Part shown: positions 11,618-23,700 of the stretch, piece by piece | Layout: every line of letters starts with the position of its first letter | Position numbering within the stretch: position 1 is the stretch's first letter | Translations under genes and position numbers: made by a program | Assembly: GCF_043380555.1 (NCBI RefSeq) | Contig: NC_091752.1 | Coordinates: 32,073,666-32,137,665, forward strand | Reading direction: 5' to 3' | DNA length: 64,000 bases | DNA from: Nothobranchius furzeri | Lineage: Eukaryota; Chordata; Actinopteri; Cyprinodontiformes; Nothobranchiidae | Notes under the pieces: model-generated | Seen by the model: only the letters and a program-made list of their open reading frames with translations | Database searches by the model: none | Told to the model about the DNA's origin: nothing

Positions 11618-13061
11618 GATTCATTACACACAACTAAAGTAGTTCAAGCCTTTTATTGTTTCTAATATTGATGATGTTGGCATACCGCTCATGAAAACCC
11701 AAAATTCCTATCTAAAAAACATTAGCATATCATGAAAAGGTTCTCTAAACGAGCTATTAACCTAATCATCTGAATCAACTAATTAACTCTAAACACCTGC
11801 AAAAGATTTCTGAGGCTTTTAAAAACTCCCAGCCTGGTTCAATACTCAAAACCGCAATCATGGGTAAGACTGCCGACCTGACTGCTGTCCAGAAGGCCAT
11901 CATTGACACCCTCAAGCAAGAGGGTAAGACACAGAAAGAAATTTCTGAACGAATAGGCTGTTCCCAGAGTGCTGTATCAAGGCACCTCAGTGGGAAGTCT
12001 GTGGGAAGTAAAAGGTTTGGCAGAAAACGCTGCACAACGAGAAGAGGTGACCGGACCCTGAGGAAGATTGTGGAGAAGGACCGATTCCAAACCTTGTGGG
12101 ACCTACGGAAACAGTGGACTGAGTCTGCAGTAGAAACATCCAGAGCCACCGTGTACAGGCGTGTGCAGGAAATGGGCTACAGGTGTCGCATTCCCCAGGT
12201 CAAGCCACTTTTGAACCAGAAACAGCAGCAGAAGCACCTGACCTGGGTTACAGAGAAGCAGCGCTGGACTGTTGCTCAGTGGTCCAAAGTACTTTTTTCG
12301 GATGAAAGCAAATTTTGCATGTCATTCGGAAATCAAGGTGCCAGAGTCTGGAGGAAGACTGGGCAGAGGGAAATGCCAAAATGCCTGAAGTCCAGTGTCA
12401 AGTACCCGCAGTCAGTGATGGTCTGGGGTGCCATGTCAGCTGCTGGTGTTGGTCCACTGTGTTTTATCAAGGGCAGGGTCAATGCAGCTAGCTATCAGGA
12501 GATTTTGGAGCACTTCATGCTTCCATCTGCTGAAAAGCTTTATGGAGATGAAGATTTCATTTTTCAGCATGACCTGGCACCTGCTCACAGTGCCAAAACC
12601 ACTGGTAAATGGTTTACTGACCATGGTATTACTGTGTGGTATTACTGTGCTCAATTGACCTGCCAACTCTCCTGACCTGAACCCCATAGAGAATCTGTGG
12701 GATATTGCGAAGAGAAAGTTGAGAGACGCAAGACCCAACACTCTGGATGAGCTTAAGGCCGCTATCAAAGCATCCTGGTCCTCCATAACACCTCAGCAGT
12801 GCCACAGGCTGATTGCCTCCATGCCACGCCGCATTGAAGCAGTCATTTGTGCAAAAGGATTCCCGACCAAGTATTGAGTGCGTAACTGAACATAATTATT
12901 TGAAGGTTGACTTTTTTTGTATCAAAAACACTTTTCTTGTATTGGTTGGATGAAATATGCTAAGTTTTTGAGATAGGAATTTTGGGTTTTCATGAGCCTG
13001 TATCATCAATATTAGAAATAATAAAAGGCTTGAACTACTTCAGTTGTGTGTAATGAATCTA
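11616..13061 (+). mobile_element. Tc1-like transposon, inactivated
   Basis: The element spans 11618-13059 between TA dinucleotides. The inverted ends share gattcattacacacaact and a gaactactt/aagtagttc word, followed by more inverted homology out to roughly 120 bp (gaattttgggttttcatgag). It encloses a Tc1 transposase on the plus strand that carries two disabling lesions. Confidence 0.88.
11860..12877 (+). pseudogene. Tc1 transposase, frameshifted
   Basis: The frame opens with MGKTADLTAVQKAIIDTL and a paired helix-turn-helix DNA-binding region (EISERIGCSQSAVSRHL). The DD34E catalytic core shows VLFSDESKF (first Asp) and FQHDLAPAHS (second Asp); SPDLNPIENLW (Glu) lies beyond the break. A 13 bp tandem duplication near 12625-12650 (tggtattactgtg twice) shifts the frame. 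Just after it the conserved LNW Trp codon is TGA. The original frame continues to CAKGFPTKY and stop at 12875-12877. It belongs to the same broad family as the intact copy at 39529-40533 but is clearly diverged from it. Confidence 0.9.
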
Positions 13062-13220
13062 AGATAGATAGATAATCTTTGACAGACTCTTAGGTCCAGA
13101 TAAAGAAAAAAGAACAAAACTTTAAAACAATGAAACAAAATAGGTAAAAACTGTGTGTTATCAGTACATTACAGACAATAATGAACTTTATCACAATATG
13201 CAATGTTTTTGAGAAGGACC

Positions 13221-13224
13221 TGTA

Positions 13225-13299
<75 letters not shown>
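13221..13299. repeat. (TG)n(TA)n microsatellite
   Basis: A short TG run passes into about 30 TA units. Confidence 0.95.
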
Positions 13300-13301
<2 letters not shown>

Positions 13302-13315
13302 TTCAGTTTCCTGCT

Positions 13316-13435
13316 CGGGTCATACCAAAGACTGAAAAAATGGCACCCAATGCCTCCCTGCTTGACACTCAGCAATAAGGGGTTGGATTGGTGGGGTTAA
13401 ACCACCAAACGGTTCCCGAGCGCGACTGTTTGCAG

Positions 13436-13470
<35 letters not shown>

Positions 13471-13575
13471 CTTAATGAACTGACCTGAATTGGAATGTTT
13501 ACTATGTGAAGTGCCTTGAGTCGACTCTTGTCGTGATTTGGCGCTATATAAATAAACTTGAATTGAATTGAATTG
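13316..13575 (+). repeat. SINE-like repeat with poly-C tract
   Basis: The words gggtcataccaaagact, cctgcttgacactcagcaa, ggggttggattggtgggg and ttcccgagcgcg belong to a tRNA-derived fish SINE body. A run of about 34 C (13435-13468) follows. Then comes a LINE-like tail, ttggcgctatataaataaac, with (TTGAA)n. A related copy in inverse orientation lies at 50700-50880. Confidence 0.65.
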
Positions 13576-13599
13576 AAACGTTGAGTATCCATTGCGTTT

Positions 13600-14440
13600 A
13601 ATACTGTTACACAAATAGGGGTTTTCATTGTTTTTAACTAAATAATAAGAGAAAAATACTTTTACAGAGAGATCCCCAGTTGTTAATGCCAAAATGCCAT
13701 GACACTTTATTTTGAAAGAATTTACAGAAAGTGCCTCCACTAAGTAGGTATTGTAATTTTATTAATTTATTTTTTCTAAATGTTTTAACACCAGGGTGTA
13801 GTTCCAGATTGTCACCACCGGAGGGACACATCTCTCCTCTTCATGCAAATTACACTGAGTTTAGTTCCATACCTAGGCTTAGCCCTTTCACTCCACAAAA
13901 CCATCATGTTTAACGGTGTTACATAAATACGGTTTTAATCGTGTTTTTAAATAAACAAGAAGAGAAAAACATCTGTCAGAGCAAGTTCCTCTGTTACGTA
14001 CATTAAAATGCCATGGAATTTTGTTTCTGAATGAATTTTCAGGAAGTTATTTTACCAAATAACTATTGACACTATAATCTTTTCATTGTCCTCCTCATCC
14101 ATTATATTAATATCCCAAAGATGGCAAAGCAAAGGTTAGAATTTTTATTTCTGTTTCATTGAGATCGAAGTATAAATGTAAACTAGTGTGTAGTGAATCT
14201 TGTCGCCACTTGAGGGCAACAAATCCCCTACCAGACACAACTGAGTTTTAGCGCTTATGTAGTTCCCTTTTCTCCTTAATGTTAACTTTCGCAACCAAAC
14301 AAAAACCAAGATCAGTTTGTTCAGTTTTATTGAGATGATGAGGCTAAAATGTTCTCTTCCAAATTGTTTGACCGCACCAGAGTGTAGTTCCAATCTGTCG
14401 CCACTGGAGGGAAAAAAGTCCTCTCCTCTCTGAGTCACTG
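13600..14440. repeat. Degraded tandem repeat, about 310 bp unit, 2.7 copies
   Basis: Three blocks repeat in the same order. A tgttacataaata/cggttttaat word is followed by agaagagaaaaaca, aaaatgccatg, and a box of the form gtgtagttccagattgtcaccaccgg. That last box occurs near 13795, 14190 (weaker) and 14375. Divergence between copies is substantial, so the array is old. It ends about 250 bp before the abraxas2 start. Confidence 0.5.
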
Positions 14441-14599
14441 TAGCTACTTCGAAGCAATATGTAGCTCAAATACATTAATTTTTCTACTCAGTTTGAGAAA
14501 TCATTTGTATGAGGGTGTGAAAACCCTCGAATGACTGTGTCTCACGCTCACTGTGTAAGTGTTGTGAGCCCTGGGCTTAATTATATGTTACAAGGGCCT

Positions 14600-14690
14600 G
14601 TCATAAGCCTACATTTCCCATAAGCAAGTGCGCCAGACGAGCGTGCCTTCAACCGCAGGGGGCATTGGGATTGATAGGGATGTTTCCATC
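14600..14690 (+). promoter_or_regulatory. abraxas2 promoter-proximal region / 5' UTR (inferred)
   Basis: The stretch is richer in GC and CpG than its surroundings and leads directly into the start codon context ccatcATGGCG. There is no TATA box at a clear position. The transcription start is not determinable from sequence alone. Confidence 0.35.
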
Positions 14691-14762
14691 ATGGCGGCAT
14701 CCATTTCAGGTTATACTTTCAGTTCTGTGTGTTATCACAGCGCCAACAGCAACTCAGATCAC
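14691..14762 (+). CDS. abraxas2: abraxas2 coding exon 1
   Basis: 24 codons from ATG to SNSDH; donor CAC/GTAAGT. Confidence 0.97.
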
Positions 14763-17700
14763 GTAAGTGTGTGACATTTATTTTTGTTCAGTGTTAGCTA
14801 AGGTGTGTGAAGTTCGACGATGCGCGTGACTGTTCGTTAATGTCACTAGTTTGACTTGTTTTTTCCAGTGCCATCTTCCTGTTCCTGGTTCCGTCTATCT
14901 ACCGGCTAGTGTGCCTTTGATTTGACTGTAGTTTCAGTAACATAAATATACTGGGTTGCTTATTTTAAGAGGATCTCGTGTTTGCTAGTTACACATATGA
15001 ACTATCAACAGTAACAAATGTTAATGGCTACATAGCTCAGCGCTAGTTATTTCAGTGTATGTAAAGTTTGAGTTCCAGGAAATAGCCAGTGGTTAGCATA
15101 ATAGCAAAGCTATCAAGTGACTTCCTTGTATCGATACAGCAACTGTGTACAGATGAGTACTTTGTAGCGAGACGGTGTCCTTTAATAAACAGACGAACAC
15201 AACAAATGTCAAGCTAGAGAAACGACCATTAAAGCGGTAAAAGGTGTAGTCTGCCACATTATCCGCTTGCTTTCAGTAACTTATTCTGTTAACAGGTTTT
15301 GCTTTCTATCTTTTGATGGCTCTTTTTTTAAACAAATACAATTGGAGGTCTTTGTAAATTAAAGCTATGGTCAGGCCAGTTAGCAGAACTGAAGGTTGGT
15401 CTGGATAGGTTGTTGTAAATCACAGGAAACAGGTTTGCCTGCATTCCTTTCAAAGCAGGAGGGGTGGTTGTTTTTTTGAGTTGCCGTTGTCTCCCAGAAT
15501 TAAAGTTTAAAATTGTCAAACTTTTTTATTTTTACTTTTAAAACACGACAGATAAATAATTTAGAAATGAATTGATCGTGCACAAAATGAGTCATTGTTC
15601 AGGTTTTCAGTGTTATCATGGATTATTAGTTTTGAGTTAACAGCCAGGAAGCAGAAATAATTGAAAATGTGTTTAATCTGGATGAATTAATCTCCACTTG
15701 TTTGTGGGGTTGTTCATAATTCATGAAACTGATGGAAAATGTTGGTACTAGTGATCGACCAATATGAGCTTTTCTATTGCCGATACCGACGTGTGCTGCA
15801 GATTTTTTTAGACTCATTTTTAAGGCTGATGGATTGACATTTTCTGCCCACTTTCCAGGGCTGTGTCAAGATTCAGTTTCGATTCGGGTCTTATGATTTG
15901 ATTGTTAAACGATTATCATTATCTTTTGGAGCAGCTCGTGAAAAAATGTAAGGTGCATGGTCTCAGTCGGCATAAAAAACAAGCCATGTTCAAGCTAAAG
16001 GAAAGTCTGTGACAGCGCAGAGACGGCCCCTTACACTCACTTTTTTTCTACCATTGCGTAATCTTTGTGAAAGCACACGATTGTGCCACATTACCACCAC
16101 AGACTAATCACTGCTGAACAAGCAAAGGCCCCTGGTGCCACCTCAGCTTTGCATCACAGTAACGCCATAGTTTTATGACAAAAGAAGGAAGTTCTGAGCA
16201 AGTTTAGTCAATCCTTGTTCGATTGCTGGCTGATTAGAACCACCACAAGCTTCTTCTCTTCATCTAACCCAGGGATCAAAACATGTAAGGTAGGACTATT
16301 CAGTTCTAGGCCTCAAAGGGCGGTATCCTAGCCTAGTGAACTAGACCAAATTCTTGCTTTGCAAAGTTTAAATAATACATTTATTTAGTCTGGCTTGCCA
16401 GGCTAGCGGTATCCAGCAGTTTTAGTGGTTTCTCTAGTCCAACACACTAGATTTAGTGGTTGAGTCTTCTTTCTCAGAAGACCACAGTGGTGGTTGAAAC
16501 GTCAGCAAACAAAGGTAAAACAACTCTTTCCCTGTGTCAAACACAAGTAATGCAGTTAGAAGAAACGCACAGAATGAATGCTCAGAAGATGTTTAAAGAG
16601 TAGTTACAGTGCAGAAGATGCGGCATAAGAAACATTCAAGCGCTGATGAAAAGAAGAAATATTTAAAAAACTAAATTAAAATAATAGCAACCTGCTAAAA
16701 ACACCAACAAAATCTAAAGTGCATTTAATCTTTTTAATCATTTTTAATAACATCTTACCATAAACAATAAAGGAAATCTTTTTTGTTTGCATGACTCAGC
16801 AGCAGCATCCTAGCAACAAATCCCTCTTTTCTAAGACATCCTGACTAAATCGGCTCTACCACAGATGTTTAACAGCTGATACTGATATATTTTAAAAATG
16901 CTAAATATCGTCCTGATTATCGTTCAATCATTAGTTGGTACTAGAGTTACATTTAGACTTGTAGCCAATTAATGCACATGCTTTATAAATCTTTCTTTTT
17001 TGAAAAATCCTTTAACAATTAGCATCTTCAACGTTGTTACTGTTGTTGAAAAAAATGCAGACGTGACTAAAATGATAACATTGAACTGTGTTTGAAATTT
17101 TCTTTTAAGATGTTGACCCACCTTTCAGAGTAGTTCTAAGAAAAACCCTCATCTTTGTTGACTAGGCCTTCTTGTGTATTTGAATTAAAGCAGGTGTTGC
17201 GTCATGTTTGGTTTTGAGACCAAATTATCGACAGAACCTGTTCCCCATAATAATGTGATTGATTAAACCGAATGCGATTGGTTTTTGTATGAAAAGCTAA
17301 AGCCTCGTCCTCTCTCCTCAGCCGCTGTTTGAAGAAGTAGCTACAAGCCACGTTATTGTACTAAATATTTGTGCCTTACTTATGTTTTTAAACGTTTTTA
17401 CACAGGAGGGCTTCCTATTAGGAGACGTGAGGCAAGAGGAGACGGTCAGCATCAGCGACACACAGATCAGCAGTGCAGAACTGCTGCAGATAGTAGGTGA
17501 GCTCAGAAACAAATGGTGAAAAACACAGGACATCTTTTCATGAACAAATAAACACCGGATCAGTGCTGGTTGTGACTACATATGTGAGACACCATTACAT
17601 TTGAAGGGTATTTTTACTCGAGCAATAGCAGCATCTGTGTAAATAACATCCACTACTATGGCTGATTTCCATTTAGTTCTCATTGTTTGATAAATGAAAG

Positions 17701-20700
17701 CAACAGAAACTAATATCTAACATAACCAGCAACACGCAGTGCTCTTGGTTCACACTATTATTTGCTTTTGGTTAAAATATCTAAACAGTTATGCATATTT
17801 AAAACATTTTCACTGTTTGTTCCATCAGAAGTCCATAACCATGATCCTTGTGCACAGTTATTTAGGTAAGTTATGTCTCGTTTACCCTTAAAAAGCTTTT
17901 ATTTTAGTTTTCATCAATCTACTCTTGTTTTGTGTAACCATTTTATTGTTTAAATGATTTCAGACATGTTATCTTATAGGTGAGTAAAACACTCACTGGC
18001 CAGTTTATTCGGTACACCTTACTAGTACCGGGTTGGACCCCCTTTTGCCTTCAGAACTGCCTTAATTCTTCATGGCATAGATTCAAAAAGGTACAGGAAA
18101 CATTCCTCAGACATTTAGGTCCATATTGACATGATAGCAGCGTGCAGTTGCTGCAGATATGCCGGCGGCACTTCCATGATGCGAATCTCCCGTTCCACCA
18201 CATCCCAAAGGTGCTCTGTTGGATGGAGATATGGTGACTGTGGAGACAATCTGAATACAATGAACTCATTGACATGTTCAAGAAACCAGTCTGAGATGAT
18301 TTGAGCTTTATGACTTGGGGCATTATCCTGCTGGAAGTAGCCATCAGTAGATGGGTACACTAGTCATAAAAGGATGGACATGGTCAGCAACAATACTCAG
18401 GTAGGCTGTGGCATTGCAATGATGATCAATCTGTACTAAAGGGCCCAAAGTGTGCCAAGAAAATGTCCCCCACACCATTACACCACCACCACCTGCCTGA
18501 ACCATTGGTACAAGGCAGGATGGATCCATGCTTTCATGTTGTTGGCACCAAATTCTGACCCTAGCAGCAGAAATCGAGACTCATCAGACCTGGCAACATT
18601 GTTCCAATCTTCTATTGTCCAATTTTGGTGAGCCTGTGTGAATTGTAGCCTCAGTTTCTTGTTCTGAGTTGACAGGAGTGGCACCCGGCGTGCACTTCTG
18701 CTGCTGTAACCCATCTCCCTCAGGATTCCACGTGTTGTACATTCAGAGATGCTCCTCTGCATAACTTGGTTGTAATGAGTTGTTATTTGAGTTACTGTTG
18801 CCTTTCTATGAGCTCGAACCAGTCTGGCCTTTTTCCTCTGACCTTCGGCATCAACAAGGCATTTTCGCCCACAGAACTGTCGCTCACTGGATGTTTTCCC
18901 CCTTTCAGACCATTCTCTGTAAACCCTAGAGATGGTTGTCCATGACGGTCCCAGAAGATCAGCAGTTTCTGACATACTCAGACCAGCCTGTCTGGCACCA
19001 ACAACCATGCCACGTTCAAAGTCACTTAAATCACCTTTCTTCCCCATTCTGAAGCTCGGTTTGAACTGCAGCGGATCTTCTTGACCATTTCAACATGCCT
19101 AAATGCATTGACTTGCCACCATGTGATTGGCTGATTAGTAATTTGAGTTAACAAGCAGTTGGACAGGTGTACCTAATAAAGTGGCTAGTGAGTGTATATG
19201 GCATATGATGCATTTTACATAAATAATCTTCTGAAAACTTGTTGATCATTCTTGATTTGGTTAAGTTTATTATTTTAGGTCATTAAAAATATTCTGACAG
19301 TTCTAACCTTTATAAGTCATTCATATTAAATTTGGCATTGGACAGTAGATGGCTCCCTCTGACTAGTCTAGGATTATCCCGGCAGAGAAGGGGGACAAGT
19401 TGGATGAATGTGTTTGAACTTTTCTGTTTCTTTTTCCCTCTCATCAGCTTTTATGACTACGCAGGTAAAGTCAATGAAGAAAATCTCAACAGCATTCTTA
19501 AAGACAGGAGGAAAGTGAGTGTTTCTACTTTTCTTCTCGTAAAATGTCAAAACTTAACCACGATCTGAGGTTGTAAAATGGCTTTAGATAAAATGTCGTT
19601 GCTTTGGTCGTGCAGAATGTTATTGGTTGGTACCGGTTCCGGAGGAACACGCAACAACAGATGTCGTTCAGGGAGCAGATTATCCACAAACAGCTGACTC
19701 AGCTGCTGGGTGTGCCCGACCTCGTCTTCCTTCTTTTCAGCTTCATCTCTACTGCCAACAGCTCCACACATGCTCTGGAGTATGTGCTCTTCAGACCCAA
19801 CCGCAGGTGCAAATCACTCCTAATCACACACGTTTATGTGTAATTCAATCAAATGCACTTTTGTTTCCATGTGCATGTGCTGATGAGGTCAACACAAAGG
19901 TCTTAAACTATCGATTGCATCAAAAGGACACCAACCCAAACATGCAGGTGTTGGTCTTAAAATTGGAATATCATAAAAAGTTGATTTATTTAAGTAATTC
20001 AATTCAAAAAGTGAAACTTGTATATTAGATTGTTTTATTACACACAGACTGATATTTCAAATGTATATACAGTGAGGAACATACGTATTTGGGCACCTTG
20101 CAATTTTTCAAGTTCTCCCACTTAGAACTCATGGAGGGCTCTGAAATTCACATTGTAGGTGCATTCCCACTGTGAGAGACAGAATGTAAAAAAACAAAAA
20201 ATCTCAGGAAATTACATTGTATGATTTGTAAAGAATTGATTTGTTTTGCACTGCTGGACATAAGTATTTGAACACCTGGCAATCAGCAAGAATTCTGGCT
20301 CTCAAAGACTTGTTACTCTGCTTTTAAGAAGTCCACCTCTACTCCACTTAGTAATCTCAATTAGTAGCACCAGTCTGAGCTCTTTAAAGACACCTGTCCA
20401 CCCCACAGTCAGTCAGACTCAAACTACTACCATGGGCAAGACCAAGAAGCTGTCAAAAGAAACCAGAGACAAAATCGTGGACCTCCACAAGACTGGAAAG
20501 GGCTACTGGGAAATTGCCAAGCAGCTTAGTGAAAATAGGTCAACTGTTGGAGCAATTGTCAGAAAATGGAAGAGGCTAAAGACGACTGTCAGTCTCCCTC
20601 GGACTGGAGATCCATGCAAGATCTCATCTCGTGGGGTATCACTGATGATAAGAAAGGTGAGGAATCAGCCCAGAACTACACGGGAGGAGCTGGTCAATGA

Positions 20701-23700
20701 CTTGAAGAGAGCTGGGACCACAGTTTCAAAGGTCACTGTTGGTAGAACACTATGCCGTCATGGTTTCAAATCACGGATTGCACGAAAGGTTCCCCTGCTC
20801 AAGTCATCACACGTCCAGGCCCGTCTGCAGTTTGCCAATGACCATCTGGATGATCCAGAGGAGGCATGGGAGAAAGTCATGTGGTCAGATGAGACCAAAG
20901 TAGAACTTTTTGGTCTAAACTTCACTCGCCGTGTTTAGAGGAAAAAGGAGAAGTTGCATCCAAAGAACATCTTCCCTACTGTGAAGCATGGGGGTGGAAA
21001 CATCATGCTTTGGCAGTGCTTTTCTGCTAAGGGGACAGGACAATTGTACTGTATTAAGGAGAGGATGAATGGGGCCATGTATTCTGACATTTTGAGCAAC
21101 AGCCTCCTTCCCTCAGTCAGAGCATTGAAGATGGGTCGTGGCTGGGTCTTCCAACATGACAATGACCCGAAGCACACAGCCAGGATAACCAAGGAGTGGC
21201 TCTGTAAGAAGCATAACAAGGTTCTGGAGTGGCCTAGCCAGTCTCCAGACCTAAATCCAATCGAAAATCTTTGGAGGGAGCTGAAACTCCGTGTTGCTCA
21301 GCACCAGCCCCAGAACCTGACAGATCTAGAGAAGATATGTGTGGAGGAGTGGGCCAAAATCCCTGTTGCTGTATGTGCAAACCTGGTCAAGAACTACAGG
21401 AAACGTTTGATCTCTGTAATTGCAAGCAAAGGCTTCTGTACCAAATATTAATACTGATTTTCTCAGGTGTTCAAATACTTATGTCCAGCAGTGCAAAACA
21501 AATAAATTCTTTACAAATCATACAATGTGATTTCCTGATTTTTTGTTTTTTTACATTCCGTCTCTCACAGTGGGAATGCACCTACAATGTGAATTTCAGA
21601 CCTCCATGAGTTCTAAGTGGGAGAACTCGCAAAATCGCAATGTGTTCAAATACTTATGTTCCTCACTGTATATTTTTAAATTTTGATGTTTAAAAATGAC
21701 AACTAATGAAAATCACAAATTCAATATCTCAGAATATTGCTGTAGAAAACACCAATAACTAATTGTTGTCATCTGAGCCGGACAGTTTGGAAAAGAAAAG
21801 TTGGAACGTTGCATTTTTTTAGGGTTCCTATCAGGAAAGTTTGATAATGTGGCTCCCCTTTATTGCCCATTGTTCACTAATTGGAACGTTTGAACATTCG
21901 CACATTTATCCAAACTACTTGTTCATGAATAGTTAAAAAAGTGAAAGGATTTGAGGTTTTTTCTTGGAAAAATTGAATAATTTCAGTTTGAAAACCCAAA
22001 GATTCTAAACGATCATTTTCTCCCAGCAGGTACAACCAGCGGATCACCCTCACTATCCCAAATCTTGGTAACACAAGTCAGCAGGAATATAAAACCTCAT
22101 CAGTACCCAACACGTCTCACAACTACTCAAAGGTCATCAAAGAGCACGGGTATGTTTGTGATTTCTGTCGCAGAGCGTTAACTTAGCAGCTTTTTTGTAA
22201 AAATTCAATCCAGATTTTTTTCTTGTCTGCATGCACTTGTCCGGGTTCACTTTTGACTCGGCGTAGGCGGCGTACGTTTGCCGAAGGCTGATTGTAGTGA
22301 GAGGCTGGTATGCGACAGCCAGCACAAGTGTTGGCTTGTATTTTTGTGTCTTTTTGTCTAAACTTAGATGCACGGTTTCCGTTGTGGATGAGGACAACCA
22401 GACTGTTGGGATTTAGTCTGGCCTGTCCATCTGGTGTCTGATGTCTCATTTTACCTCCTTTTCAGACTGTGTTTTAGTGCAAAACTTTGTTACTTTGGGT
22501 TTAAAGTTTAGGTTTAGCTTGTGCTACGTTTTCCTGCAAAGATGTCATTGCTCTGTTTCTTTCTGTAACTGTCCTCAGGGCTGAGTTCTTTGACAAAGAT
22601 GGTGTGATGAAGGATATTCGAACAATATTCCAAGTCTACAGCGCGCTACAAGATAAAGTCCAGGTGAGGAGGATGTGGTTGATTTTAGTCATTGACACAA
22701 AGTGAAACTGTTCTGTCACTAGATGTTTTATTTATTTTTTTCACTTGCTGGTTTTATTTGTAGGCTGTGTGTGGGGAGGTAGAACAAAGTGAACGTGTTA
22801 AAGAGAAAATTCAAGAGGATGTGAACAAACTCAAACAACAAATTGCTCTCCGGAAGCGCATGAGAGCAGAAGAGGAGAGAAGTATGTCATTTTTGGATCA
22901 AATCTATAGTTTTAAAACGTTTAGATACCTGAACCATCCCTAGACCTGTTATTCTTGATACAAGAGCCAGCATCATTCTTAAAGCTTCAATGGCAAATCT
23001 GCGAAACAAGCTAGTTTAAAGCGTTTTTTTTTTCATGCTTCTTAAAAATGTTCTAACATGGTGTAGCTATAAATATTTTGTGGAGCCAAAAAGTAGAAAA
23101 TTCCTGAAGACATTTTAAAAGGGACCTGCCCGTTGGCACAAGATAGTGGCCGTGTGTTATAGAGGCCCAAAATCATGATATATGTGTGACGTTGGGGTGA
23201 TCACCCAAATATTGTGCTATACCACGATTCCCATGGCCAAGCCGGTTGTGTTCATGCAACAAATGAGGGGGTGCATGCCCCCAAAAATAGAATTTCTTGA
23301 AAAAAAAATTGAAAGTGACCCTAGCTGGCCAGATTGAAAATTGGGCAGGCTAATTAAAGAGGCATTTTTTACACAGTTTCTTTTGCTAATAACGTTGCCA
23401 TGGTAAATCGGATTGCTTAGAAAAGTAATGGCACACTTCCTATGGCCGAGCTGGTCGTTTTGATGTACAATTTGTGGGGTTGCACTCTGCTGTTCGAGCC
23501 GCATTAACGTTCGCGGAAGAATAAAGATAACATCCTCCGGTGAAGAATAATAAGCGCCCTGCCTTGGCCTGGTAGACCACTAATGAAGTGGTTCTCTCAC
23601 ATTTGTCTGAAAAGTTCAGACATTTATTTGGCCATCCAGTTGTTGGTCTCCCAGACTGCCACACTTCTGCACTAGCCTGGGTCCTCCATTCTTTATGCGC

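Larger units (their letters stand above)
19945..21738. mobile_element. Older Tc1-family element interrupted by a second Tc1
   Basis: The left arm (19945-20067) starts CAGGTGTTGGTCTTAAAATT and runs through aattcaattcaaaaagtgaaacttg-type sequence. It matches the terminal repeat of the intact element at 39241. The right part (21671-21738) resumes with atttttaaattttgatg, then caatatctcagaatatt, again parallel to that repeat. The remainder of its right half is missing. The inner element 20070-21668 sits between them. Confidence 0.7.

Noticed and set aside
13320..13740. Glycine-run open frames on the minus strand
   Set aside because: Translation of the poly-C tract and SINE sequence, not a gene.
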